DNA from: Methylobacter sp.
GTDB lineage: Bacteria > Pseudomonadota > Gammaproteobacteria > Methylococcales > Methylomonadaceae
Reading direction: 5' to 3'
Length of the DNA: 64,000 bases
Assembly: GCF_030680395.1 (NCBI RefSeq)
Contig: NZ_JAUXVR010000021.1
Coordinates: 1-64,000 of the forward strand
Position 1 is the first letter of the stretch. Each line of letters begins with the position of its first letter. Positions 27,679 to 35,661 of this stretch are shown here, one piece after another. The translations under genes and the position numbers were made by a program. The notes under the pieces were generated by a model that was given only the letters and a program-made list of their open reading frames with translations, did not search any database and was not told where the DNA came from.

Positions 27679-27876
27679 ATTAGTTAGAGTCTCAATAAAA
27701 GGTTGCTGTTGACAAGCGCCTTACAGCATTGTGAAAAGGGTATAGAAGGTTAAATAAAAACGCGGCAAAGAACGGAGGGCTAGTTGATTGCAGTATAATG
27801 TTGGCGTTTTGATAGATATGACGTTATGTGCAGTCTCTTGTCGCAGGTAGGCGTGCGAGAGTGTTGTTGATATAAA

Positions 27877-27953
27877 TGGTGCCCCGAGGCGGATTTGAAC
27901 CACCGGCCTGTCCCTTAGGAGGGGACCGCTCTATCCAGCTGAGCTATCGGGGC
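27877..27953 (-). tRNA. tRNA-Arg (anticodon CCU)
   Basis: On the minus strand the acceptor GCCCCGA pairs with TCGGGGC. The D arm is GCTCAGCTGGATAGAGC. The anticodon stem-loop GTCCC-CTCCTAA-GGGAC gives anticodon CCT, and the T arm is GGTGG-TTCAAAT-CCGCC. The discriminator A and an encoded CCA follow. Just upstream, an extended -10 (TGGTACAAT, minus strand, about 27967-27975) is a likely promoter. It reads AGG codons. Such genes are frequent attachment sites for integrases, but no integrase or duplicated 3' end is seen here. Confidence 0.95.
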
Positions 27954-28212
27954 AAAAACAGAAGAGATTGTACCATAGATAGGTATTTAATTCATTTGTT
28001 CTCTTCGGAGTACATAGATTAAGTCGAAAAAAGCATTTTGTAGTCGGGCAACATGTCAGTCGGAGTATTGTGGCTGGTAATCTTTACTTGGATTAATGTG
28101 CGTAACTGAGCATAAGGGCGGCTGCTTTATGCAATGATCAATGGTGAGCTTGTTGCTAATAATAAATAGACGTGAGGAAAATGCTACAAATATTACCGAG
28201 CATGAAAAGGCG

Positions 28213-28707
28213 CTATACCGAAATCAAGGTATGGGTATATCGGTCACTTTGGGTTGAACCGTCAGAGCCATAGGTGTTTACAAACGCTGGCTTGCCTTTT
28301 AAAATATCCAGTGAACGTTTGGTGTGGCGAGATAAGAGATCAATGCCTGCGCCGTTTTGTTCATTCAGGTTTCTGCATTCTGCGCAGGCGATCATGAGCT
28401 GTGCCCAGTTGCCAATTGATTGGGCGGGCAACAGGCCTGCTGTTTCAGCCCGTTTAAAATATTCTTTGATACTTTCCTGATTATTAGGCAGCTGTTCGGT
28501 TGCCAAGACTTGAGTGATTTGTGTGTTGAACTGTTCCAGTTGCACAACCAGCTGCTTTTTATTGGCGGCGATATTGTTAATCAGCTCAGCCTGTTGCGTT
28601 TTTTTCAAGGCATCAGCCTCGCGATTGAGCTCCTGATGAAGCTGCTGCGCCAATTGTAGTGCGTTGAGGATTAGTTGCTCTATAATGGGGTATGTTTGTT
28701 TTATCAT
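28213..28707 (-). CDS. flgN: FlgN-like export chaperone
   Basis: 164 residues, helical and Gln/Glu/Leu-rich, with the FlgN-type N-terminus (LILNALQLAQQLHQELNREADAL). The later part (NQNGAGIDL-type segment, here NEQNGAGIDLLSRHTKRSLDIL) is characteristic of FlgN. It escorts the hook-filament junction proteins FlgK and FlgL, both encoded in this window. It lies 2 bp after flgM, so the two are cotranscribed from the sigma-28 promoter upstream. Confidence 0.85.
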   Translation of the reverse strand: MIKQTYPIIEQLILNALQLAQQLHQELNREADALKKTQQAELINNIAANKKQLVVQLEQFNTQITQVLATEQLPNNQESIKEYFKRAETAGLLPAQSIGNWAQLMIACAECRNLNEQNGAGIDLLSRHTKRSLDILKGKPAFVNTYGSDGSTQSDRYTHTLISV

Positions 28708-28709
28708 TG

Positions 28710-29018
28710 TTATGTACTATTTTCCGGTGGCATTAACTGTTCAAATTGAATCAATTTCTTTGCAACTTTTTCAGCATTGATCTGATAATTTCCGTCAGCA
28801 AGCGCTTTTTTAATGGAGTTAACCCGGTCAATATCTACAGACGATGTAGAGGATGAGCCAAAGGCCTTTTTTATTTCCTGCGTTGTGGTTGTAAGCGCAA
28901 CGCTGTCGATTTTTTCTGTATTGATAGTAACAACTTTTTTTTCACCGTCGACATCAGCTTTTGGGCTCGTTTTGATGGGTGTTGGACTATTTGTTCTGCC
29001 GGTTATTTCGATAGCCAT
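28710..29018 (-). CDS. flgM: Anti-sigma-28 factor FlgM
   Basis: 102 residues. The N-terminal half is disordered and polar, starting with the family opening MAIEITGRTNSPTP. The C-terminal helices bind FliA (DIDRVNSIKKALADGNYQIN, then AEKVAKKLIQFE). FlgM holds sigma-28 inactive until the hook is finished and the protein is exported. Transcription from a consensus sigma-28 promoter (29054-29080) gives the usual feedback loop. Confidence 0.93.
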   Translation of the reverse strand: MAIEITGRTNSPTPIKTSPKADVDGEKKVVTINTEKIDSVALTTTTQEIKKAFGSSSTSSVDIDRVNSIKKALADGNYQINAEKVAKKLIQFEQLMPPENST

Positions 29019-29053
29019 GTCAAATTCCTTAATATCTTTTTCATTTGAAGTGT

Positions 29054-29080
29054 TTATCGGCAGTACGGCGAAAAACTTTA
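29054..29080 (-). promoter_or_regulatory. Consensus sigma-28 (FliA) promoter of flgMN
   Basis: On the minus strand TAAAGTTT, then GCCGATAA, with exactly 15 bases between TAAA and GCCGATAA: a full match to the FliA consensus. It is 36 bases before the flgM ATG. Confidence 0.93.
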
Positions 29081-29110
29081 ACTGTTTGTTTAATGAGTTT
29101 GTATGTCAGT

Positions 29111-29809
29111 TTAATATTTTACAGCGACCAATCCAGGTTCGATAACTGTTGCATTAATGATGCGTCCCGAATTTTGGTTTTTAACGGTGATAAGCTGTCC
29201 TTTAGTGCCGTCCATCATCGCTATCCCGCTCATCCTGATAGAAAAATCCGGTTTTGTTGTACTGATAACAACTTTATCTCCTCTTTTGACAAGATTGGGT
29301 TCAACAATATTTCTCAGGCTAAGAATGGTTCCGATGTTGAGTTGGCGTGTAACCTGTTTGTTTTCAACCTGCTCCAGTTGAGTGACAAAATCTTCCCTGA
29401 GTTTAGACACTTCTCTTTTTTCAATAGCAAGATGTTGTTGTGTAATGATTTCACCGCGTTGTATCGGTTGAGATAAGACCACGACCATTTGGTAGGTCTT
29501 GATGATGACAGAAGTGAAAATCGACCATTTCTTTCCTGCATTACAGCGCACACCTATAGTTGTTCTGCCCGCTTTAATTAAAGCAGTTGTTGTGAATACG
29601 TCCAGCGGTTCGACGCATTGAGGTAAATTTAGGCGGCTGTCCAATGGAGTTAGAGTCACTTCATATTCACCCGACAGATGTATGTTTTGCTCAACATAAT
29701 CCTTAACGGCCTCAGCAATAGATTGATGTGATTGCGAGCTTTGCTCCGCATGAGCAGCGGTAAACAAAATAAAGGTCAATGCCAAAATCAGAGAGGTGTT
29801 TTTTATCAT
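29111..29809 (-). CDS. flgA: P-ring assembly chaperone FlgA
   Basis: 232 residues with a Sec signal peptide (MIKNTSLILALTFILFTAAHAEQ). It is periplasmic and helps FlgI form the P ring. The C-terminal SAF domain is visible: VLSQPIQRGEIITQQHL, LNIGTILSLRNI, LVKRGDKVVIST and the final MMDGTKGQLITVKNQNSGRI. It is divergent from flgB. The gap to flgM (92 bases) contains the flgM promoter, so flgA probably has its own promoter upstream. Confidence 0.93.
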   Translation of the reverse strand: MIKNTSLILALTFILFTAAHAEQSSQSHQSIAEAVKDYVEQNIHLSGEYEVTLTPLDSRLNLPQCVEPLDVFTTTALIKAGRTTIGVRCNAGKKWSIFTSVIIKTYQMVVVLSQPIQRGEIITQQHLAIEKREVSKLREDFVTQLEQVENKQVTRQLNIGTILSLRNIVEPNLVKRGDKVVISTTKPDFSIRMSGIAMMDGTKGQLITVKNQNSGRIINATVIEPGLVAVKY

Positions 29810-30045
29810 CGTTATGGTCTTGCTTTATGGCTTATGTCAGTTACACGAATGATGCCAAATTATTTTAGCTTTGAGTCAATTTATTGACATATGGCGTTGT
29901 TTGCCTGTAATCCGTTTGTTCGTCATCTATTGACGGCTATCTTTTGCCGAATTAGTCAAAAACATTCTAACTGTAATCAGTCGTTGATGAGAGACAAATA
30001 ATTCTAATAAATTATATATTATTGATATTAATGATCTATATATTT

Positions 30046-30063
30046 TTGGCATGGGCCGTGCTT
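30046..30063 (+). promoter_or_regulatory. Sigma-54 (RpoN)-like promoter of flgB
   Basis: TTGGCATGGGCCGTGCTT: the -24 GG and -12 GC dinucleotides are 10 bases apart, as required, and TTGGCA and TGC match the consensus. It lies about 35 bases before the flgB ATG in the AT-rich divergent region. Confidence 0.75.
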
Positions 30064-30098
30064 TTGTTTTTGTACAAGTAATCAATGAGGTAACTATC

Positions 30099-30491
30099 AT
30101 GGCTATTAATTTTGACACTGCACTTGGCATTGAGCCTAAGGCCCTGGCTTTTCGAGAAAAACGAAGCGAGATACTGGCTGCAAATTTAGCCAACGCGGAT
30201 ACACCCAACTTTAAGGCACGCGACCTGGATTTTAAATCGGTGCTGAAGCAAAGTATAGCTTCAGGCGTGACCATGGAACGTACTCAGGCAGGACATGTCG
30301 CACCTCAGCAACAAGTGTTCGGCGCTAATCTAATGTACAGGAACCCCAGTCAGGTATCGTTAGATGGCAACACCGTTGAGGCTCATGTTGAACAAGCCAA
30401 ATACGCTGAAAATGCGGTGCAGTATCAGGCCAGTTTGCAGTTCATCAATAACAAATTTTCCGGTCTGATGACCGCGGTAAGAGGGCAATAG
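30099..30491 (+). CDS. flgB: Flagellar proximal rod protein FlgB
   Basis: 130 residues from the ATG at 30099 (GAGGT ribosome site). It is part of the rod that crosses the periplasm. MAINFDTALGIEPKALAFRE and the ILAANLANADTPNFKARDLDF block, shared by rod and hook proteins, are diagnostic. The C-terminus (ALQYQASLQFINNKFSGLMTA-like) forms the second half of the D0 helix pair. An upstream ATG at 30051 overlaps the promoter and is rejected. It is the first gene of the flgBCDE transcript. Confidence 0.95.
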   Translation: MAINFDTALGIEPKALAFREKRSEILAANLANADTPNFKARDLDFKSVLKQSIASGVTMERTQAGHVAPQQQVFGANLMYRNPSQVSLDGNTVEAHVEQAKYAENAVQYQASLQFINNKFSGLMTAVRGQ

Positions 30492-30493
30492 TC

Positions 30494-30907
30494 ATGGTTT
30501 CAAGCATATTTGATATTGCCGGTAGCGGCATGAATGCTCAGTCGTTAAGACTTAACTTGGTCGCAAGTAACATATCCAATGCGAATAGTGCAAGCAGCAG
30601 TGCGGCCGGTGTTTATAAATCCAGGCAGCCAGTGTTTGCCGCTGAATTAAATAACGCTATAAATAAGCAAAATGCTGCGAGTAAAGTAAATGTGTTGGGC
30701 GTGGTTGAGAACCAAGCATCTCCTGTTATGGAATATGCCCCGAATCATCCTATGGCCGATAAAGACGGCTATATCTATAAGTCTAATGTTAATACGGTTG
30801 AAGAAATGGCCAATATGATGTCGGCATCACGCTCTTATCAAAATAATGTAGAAGTGTTGAATACGGCAAAGCAGATGATGCTTCAGACCTTAAGAATGGG
30901 ACAGTAA
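30494..30907 (+). CDS. flgC: Flagellar proximal rod protein FlgC
   Basis: 137 residues, beginning 2 bases after flgB. FDIAGSGMNAQSLRLNLVASNISNANS is the conserved N-terminal D0 segment. The C-terminus SNVNTVEEMANMMSASRSYQNNVEVL is the rod-family signature. It builds the proximal rod with FlgB and FlgF. Confidence 0.96.
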   Translation: MVSSIFDIAGSGMNAQSLRLNLVASNISNANSASSSAAGVYKSRQPVFAAELNNAINKQNAASKVNVLGVVENQASPVMEYAPNHPMADKDGYIYKSNVNTVEEMANMMSASRSYQNNVEVLNTAKQMMLQTLRMGQ

Positions 30908-30917
30908 GGGGATAAAA

Positions 30918-31601
30918 ATGACTATTGAAAGTGCATCGAATAAATACAGTAGCTTGACTGTCACGCCCGCAAAAGAGTCGGCGACAGCACCTAAAAAAAC
31001 TTCATTAGGGCAGGATCAGTTTTTAAAGCTAATGACCACGCAGATGACGCACCAAGATCCCACCAAGCCGATGGAAAATGGCGAGTTTCTAACGCAAATA
31101 GCGCAGTTTGGAACCGTATCCGGTATTCAGGATTTGCAAAAATCATTTGGTGACTTTGCCGGTTCAATCAACTCCAGTCAGGCATTGCAGGCAACAAGTT
31201 TAGTGGGGCGATATGTATCTGTACCGGGAACCAAAGGGATGCTGTCAGCTGGGGGCGAGATATCTGGCGATATTAATTTATCTGGAAGTGTTTCCAATAT
31301 TAATGTCAAAGTAATCAATACCACTACAGGTGAAACCATACAAGATGTCGATTTGGGCGCTCATAGCACGGGAAAAGTACCTTTTGTCTGGGAGGGGGTA
31401 AATTCAAATGGCGTCATGGTTAGTCCCGGTGTGTATAAAATTCAGGCAACAGGATACATGGATGGAAAAAATACGGTATTGGAAACAGATATTAAATCGC
31501 GCGTTGACAGTGTCATCATGGGCAATGGCGCTAATAGTTTAAAAGTTAACCTGACCGGTTTGGACAGCGTTAATTTTAATCAGATTAAACAAATTCTTTA
31601 G
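30918..31601 (+). CDS. flgD: Hook-cap scaffolding protein FlgD
   Basis: 227 residues. The N-terminal signature LGQDQFLKLMTTQMTHQDPTKPMENGEFLTQIAQF-type block (residues about 30-62) is unmistakable. The C-terminal half has the FlgD Ig-like and tudor-like strands (PFVWEGVNSNGVMVSPGVYKI). FlgD caps the growing hook and is removed before FlgK is added. It must work with an unusually large hook subunit here. Confidence 0.95.
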   Translation: MTIESASNKYSSLTVTPAKESATAPKKTSLGQDQFLKLMTTQMTHQDPTKPMENGEFLTQIAQFGTVSGIQDLQKSFGDFAGSINSSQALQATSLVGRYVSVPGTKGMLSAGGEISGDINLSGSVSNINVKVINTTTGETIQDVDLGAHSTGKVPFVWEGVNSNGVMVSPGVYKIQATGYMDGKNTVLETDIKSRVDSVIMGNGANSLKVNLTGLDSVNFNQIKQIL

Positions 31602-31616
31602 GATTGGGGGTGTAAC

Positions 31617-34600
31617 ATGGGTTTTGCAACAGCATTAAGTGGATTAAAAGCCGCATCAACAAGTTTACAAGTAACCGGCAATAATATTGCCAATTCCCAA
31701 ACCGTCGGTTTTAAGGAATCACGGGCAGAATTTGCCGACGTGTATGCGTCCAGCCTCGGTGGAGTTAGCAAGATTCAACCAGGTGCCGGAGTGAAAGTCA
31801 CCGAAGTGGCGCAGCAATTTAAGCAGGGCAATATCGAGTCGACCCAAAACAGCCTTGATCTTGCAGTCAGCGGGAATGGTTTTTTTGTATTGGCTGATCA
31901 CGTCAATCTGCCTGATCCTGCTAATCCAAATGCGGCCGTGGATCCTTCGGTACCGAGTGCATATACCCGCAATGGCGCTTTTCAGTTAAATAGCTCAGGG
32001 AATGTGGTTAATGACAAGGGACAGTATTTATTGGCTTTTGCACCAAACGGAACTACTGCAGCGGAGGGCTTTAGTGTCGGCGTTTTTAGGCCGCTCACGA
32101 TTGATACTGCGCAAGGCTTGCCTAACGCCACCGAAAATATCAATATGAAATTGAACATCAACGGAGCTGCCAATCAGCCGTCAACTACGGTGTTTGACCC
32201 TAAAAATCCTTTGTCCTATAACAATACGACATCAATTACGACTTATGATACCCAGGGTAATGCGCATATAGCATCAACCTATTATGTAAAAACGCCGGTA
32301 GCCAATGTATGGGATGCTTATTTATTTCTCGATAATTTTGGCATTACAACAGGTGGGCAGGCTGTGCCGCCGTCAACAGCTCCGACATCAACAGTGTCGG
32401 CAGCGGTTAATCAGCCAGGCACACCTATAAAGATGAGTTTTACCTCGTCAGGATTGGTTTCTGATGTGGGTCCCCGTGCAGCCAATGTTATTTCTGCTGC
32501 AATTCTGTCTGCGGCGAATACAACGGTTACGGGTACCGCTGCTGCGTCTGTTACTGCTGCAGGGTTGCCCGCATTATATGCGGCAGCATCGACACTGCCT
32601 ACGACGGCTGTGGCAGCCGCAGCCGCCGCTGTCACAGCTGTAACGAATATTAACGCCGCATCGACTTCGGCTGCGGCAACGCCTGCTGTATATACTACTG
32701 TTGCAACGGCTGTAACTGATGCAACCGCTACTGCAACCGGTGCAGGAACTGCATCGACTGCCGCTGCGGCGGTGCCTGCCGTATATACTACGGTTGCAAC
32801 GGCTGTGGCTGATGCAGCAACTTCAGTAACAGGTACTGCAGCCACATCAACTGCGGCGACAACGGCGGATGGCTCCGGCGGAATAGTCGCCCTTGATAAT
32901 GCCGCAGTTCTAACTGCTGCCGATGCTGCCGTTCTGACTACCAATGCTTTGGTTACTTCTGCGACTGCTGCTGAGACGGCTGCTACGACCGCCGGTATTG
33001 TTTCTCCCGCTACCCTGACGTTAGCTACGGCCGCTAAAAACGCCGCTAATACCGCAGCTTTATCTGCGCTTCAAGCTCAAACTGATGCGAATACTCTTGA
33101 TAATGGAGGGGTTCCCCTGGCTGCTGGTCCCGCTGCTATTGCTGCCGCCGCTGCCGCAGCTTCCGCTGCCACTGCCGCAGCTGATGCTCTTGCCGCTCAG
33201 ACAGCGGTTGCTGCTTATAATGCTGCCGCCGGCCCCAGTGCAGCTGCAACTGCTATTACCCAGGCAGGAACGGCAGTAACATCGGCCAACACTCTTGTTA
33301 CTTCTGCGACTGCTGCTGCCGCTGCTAATATTACTCCCGCTAACGCAGCACTGGCTGCCGCCGCGCAAACGGCAGCGACTGATGCTGCTACAGCTGCTGC
33401 GGCTTATGCAACATCTGCGGCGCTTGTTGTTGATGCCGCTACTGCGACCACTGCTGCGGCTCTTGCCGTTACTGCGGCCACGAAAGCTACAGCAGCCCAG
33501 ACTGCGGTTAATAGTTATAATGCAGCTGTTGTCGCCGGTGCAGGTCTCGGCGCTGCCGCAACTTCTCTTGCGCTGGCAAATACGGCAGTAGCATCGGCCG
33601 ATGCTCTTGTTGTCTCCGCCACTACTGCGGCCACTACTGCCGCTGCCGGTAATATTGCTCCCGCTGACTTAGCTCTTGCTGTTGCTGCTCAAGCAGCAGC
33701 AACTACCGCGGCTACATCAGCCGCCGCTTATGCAGCCGCGGCTGCGCTTGTTAATGACCCTCTTTCTGCGACCACTGCCGCTAATGCCGCTGCCACTGCG
33801 GCTACTGATGCGGCTGCTGCCAAGGCGGCGGTGGATGCTTATAACACTACTGCAGCAGCTTCCAGCACTACGCAAGGCCCGACTGCAACTGCTCTTGCCA
33901 ATGCCTTGGTAGCATCAGCATCTGCAACTACTTCGGCGGCGGCTGCCGCTGCGATTAATAGTACTCCCTCTGCCGCAGCTTTGGCTGATATAGCTAAAAC
34001 CACTGCCGCTACTGCGGCCGCATCTGCCACTGCTTATGCGGCTTCCGCTGCGCTTGTTGTTGATGCTGCTAGTGCGGCCACTGCGGCGGCTCTTGCCGTT
34101 ACTGCGGCTTCTGATGCTATTCTTGCCCAGACTGCAGCGAGTAATTATAACGCTGCTGTTACCGCAGCCTCTGCCGGCTCTGCGCAAACCACCAAAGTGG
34201 ATTTTGGGTCTATTGATTTAGCGCTTATTAATCCTAATATAAGCGTTTCTCCGATGGCATTCGATGTGGACTTTTTTGGCAGCACCCAGTTTGCTACGCC
34301 CTTTAGTGTTAACGGGCTGGATCAGGATGGTTTACCTGCCGGTAATTTGACCGGCATCGATGTCGATGACACAGGTGTAGTGTTTGCAAGATACAGTAAC
34401 GGCGGTTCCAAGGCTTTAGGGCAGGTGGCATTGGCGCGGTTTCAAAGCAATCAATCTTTGGCTAAATTAGGAGATACCTCTTGGGCGACGACTTCAACTT
34501 CCGGGGCGCCTATCTATGGCGCGGCCGGCGACAATAATTTTGGCGGGATTCAAGCGTCAGCCTTGGAAGGCTCCAATGTGGACTTGTCGGAGCAGTTGGT

Positions 34601-34691
34601 TAAGTTGATTATTGCACAGCAGGCTTATCAGGCTAATTCTCAAACCATTACCACCGAAAAAACCTTGATACAAACTATCCTGAATGCATAG
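31617..34691 (+). CDS. flgE: Flagellar hook protein FlgE with giant Ala/Thr insertion
   Basis: 1024 residues, against about 400-450 in most gammaproteobacteria. The N-terminus MGFATALSGLKAASTSLQVT with NNIANSQTVGFKESRAEFAD, and the C-terminus ASALEGSNVDLSEQLVKLI with AYQANSQTITTEKTLIQT, are normal. Residues about 290-857 (roughly 32490-34190) are an inserted low-complexity domain of mostly Ala, Thr, Ser and Val. It splits the D2-type domain between KMSFTSSGLVSD and TTKVDFGSIDLAL. Its second half repeats a unit of about 100-108 residues starting AQTAVxxYN; three full units and a partial one are visible. The frame stays open throughout, arguing for function. Confidence 0.92.
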   Translation: MGFATALSGLKAASTSLQVTGNNIANSQTVGFKESRAEFADVYASSLGGVSKIQPGAGVKVTEVAQQFKQGNIESTQNSLDLAVSGNGFFVLADHVNLPDPANPNAAVDPSVPSAYTRNGAFQLNSSGNVVNDKGQYLLAFAPNGTTAAEGFSVGVFRPLTIDTAQGLPNATENINMKLNINGAANQPSTTVFDPKNPLSYNNTTSITTYDTQGNAHIASTYYVKTPVANVWDAYLFLDNFGITTGGQAVPPSTAPTSTVSAAVNQPGTPIKMSFTSSGLVSDVGPRAANVISAAILSAANTTVTGTAAASVTAAGLPALYAAASTLPTTAVAAAAAAVTAVTNINAASTSAAATPAVYTTVATAVTDATATATGAGTASTAAAAVPAVYTTVATAVADAATSVTGTAATSTAATTADGSGGIVALDNAAVLTAADAAVLTTNALVTSATAAETAATTAGIVSPATLTLATAAKNAANTAALSALQAQTDANTLDNGGVPLAAGPAAIAAAAAAASAATAAADALAAQTAVAAYNAAAGPSAAATAITQAGTAVTSANTLVTSATAAAAANITPANAALAAAAQTAATDAATAAAAYATSAALVVDAATATTAAALAVTAATKATAAQTAVNSYNAAVVAGAGLGAAATSLALANTAVASADALVVSATTAATTAAAGNIAPADLALAVAAQAAATTAATSAAAYAAAAALVNDPLSATTAANAAATAATDAAAAKAAVDAYNTTAAASSTTQGPTATALANALVASASATTSAAAAAAINSTPSAAALADIAKTTAATAAASATAYAASAALVVDAASAATAAALAVTAASDAILAQTAASNYNAAVTAASAGSAQTTKVDFGSIDLALINPNISVSPMAFDVDFFGSTQFATPFSVNGLDQDGLPAGNLTGIDVDDTGVVFARYSNGGSKALGQVALARFQSNQSLAKLGDTSWATTSTSGAPIYGAAGDNNFGGIQASALEGSNVDLSEQLVKLIIAQQAYQANSQTITTEKTLIQTILNA
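32490..34190 (+). repeat. Coding tandem repeats of the FlgE insertion
   Basis: GCT/GCC/GCA-rich DNA encodes degenerate protein repeats. Two copies of PAVYTTVATAV(T/A)DA lie early on. Then come 100-108-residue units with anchors AQTAVAAYN, AQTAVNSYN, AKAAVDAYN and AQTAASNYN, each with (A)YA.SAALVVDA.(S/T)A.TAA near its end. The repetition is at the protein level with diverged codons, so the duplications are not recent. Long open frames in other registers here are by-products of composition. Confidence 0.8.
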
Positions 34692-34706
34692 TTTAATGTT
34701 TTAAAG

Positions 34707-34724
34707 TTGGAATGATACTTGCTT
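34707..34724 (+). promoter_or_regulatory. Sigma-54-like promoter of flgF
   Basis: TTGGAATGATACTTGCTT has GG and GC separated by 10 bases and a good TTGCT -12 element. The -24 is TTGGAA instead of TTGGCA. It lies 45 bases upstream of flgF, in the gap after flgE. Confidence 0.55.
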
Positions 34725-34768
34725 TATATTTGTTTTAAGATTCTGGTTTTAAGATAAAAGGGGCTGTT

Positions 34769-35512
34769 ATGGACCGTAGTTTATATATTGCAATGAGCGG
34801 CGCCAAACAGTCGTTACTGGCGCAAAATTCAAACGCCAATAATTTGGCGAATGCGCAGACGACCGGTTTCAAATCGGATTTGGAATGGTTTCGCAGCAGA
34901 CCCGTGGAGGGGGCGGGCTATCCTACCCGGGTTTATGCAATGATAGAAAAGCCGGGAACCGATTTTTCTCATGGCCCCATACAAACGACAGGGCGTGATC
35001 TGGATGTGGCCATCAATAACGATGGGCTGATTGCAGTTCAGGGCGACGATGGTAAAGAAGCTTACACTCGAGCAGGCGACCTGCGCCTTTCTCCAGAAGG
35101 TGTATTGAAAACCGGATCGGGTTTGCAAGTATTGGGGCAGGATGGCCCCATCATCATTCCGCCGGCAGAAAAGCTGACCATAGGCAATGACGGTACTATC
35201 AGCATGATTCCGCTGGGTTCCGGCAACGCGACTACCCAGGTAGAGATTGGCCGGATCAAACTGGTTAAACCTGAAATGAAAGATATGGAAAAGCTGGGTG
35301 ACGGCTTGTTGCATCCTAAAAGCGGTGTACCGTTAGCGGCTGATATTACCGTCAGTTTGACCCAGGGCGTTTTGGAAGGCAGTAATGTAAATCCGATTAC
35401 GGCCATGGTAGAAATGATTAATCTGGCGAGAAATTTCGAGCTGCAAACCAAGGTCATGAAGAGTGCGGATGAAAACTCTGCGGCGGGTGCCAAGCTGATG
35501 CAAATGGGATAG
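34769..35512 (+). CDS. flgF: Flagellar proximal rod protein FlgF
   Basis: 247 residues. MDRSLYIAMSGAKQSLLAQN with ANNLANAQTTGFKSDLEWF at the N-terminus and LEGSNVNPITAMVEMINLARNFE at the C-terminus are FlgF hallmarks. The protein has normal length. It is followed by a strong terminator, so the rod operon seems to be split between flgF and flgG. Confidence 0.95.
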   Translation: MDRSLYIAMSGAKQSLLAQNSNANNLANAQTTGFKSDLEWFRSRPVEGAGYPTRVYAMIEKPGTDFSHGPIQTTGRDLDVAINNDGLIAVQGDDGKEAYTRAGDLRLSPEGVLKTGSGLQVLGQDGPIIIPPAEKLTIGNDGTISMIPLGSGNATTQVEIGRIKLVKPEMKDMEKLGDGLLHPKSGVPLAADITVSLTQGVLEGSNVNPITAMVEMINLARNFELQTKVMKSADENSAAGAKLMQMG

Positions 35513-35537
35513 CGAGCACCAAGCAGGATTCGTTTCT

Positions 35538-35567
35538 AAAAAACCGAGCTGAGCTCGGTTTTTTTTT
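35538..35567 (+). terminator. Intrinsic terminator after flgF
   Basis: AACCGAGCTGAGCTCGGTT perfect hairpin followed by a run of T, preceded by an A-run. It ends the flgB-F section. Confidence 0.9.
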
Positions 35568-35601
35568 GAAGTCGAGTTGGATTCGGTGCTCCAAAAGAAA
35601 G

Positions 35602-35619
35602 ATGGCACAAACCATGCAT
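35602..35619 (+). promoter_or_regulatory. Sigma-54 (RpoN) promoter of flgG
   Basis: ATGGCACAAACCATGCAT: TGGCAC, 5 bases, ATGCA, with GG and GC exactly 10 bases apart. This is close to the RpoN consensus. It lies 43 bases before the flgG ATG, directly after the flgF terminator. Confidence 0.78.
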
Positions 35620-35661
35620 TGAATTCAGGTAAGACAATAAATTGGCACTAAGGAGATTATC

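Noticed and set aside
27877-27953. tRNA-Arg gene as an integration site for a genomic island.
   Set aside because: No integrase next to it and no repeated 3' end of the tRNA was found; xerD at 22.8 kb is the housekeeping recombinase.
32411-34221. Many long open frames in other registers within flgE, with Val/Ala-, Gly/Ser- or Leu/Arg-rich translations.
   Set aside because: They follow directly from the GCN-rich codons of the FlgE repeats, and lack starts with ribosome sites and any conserved motif.
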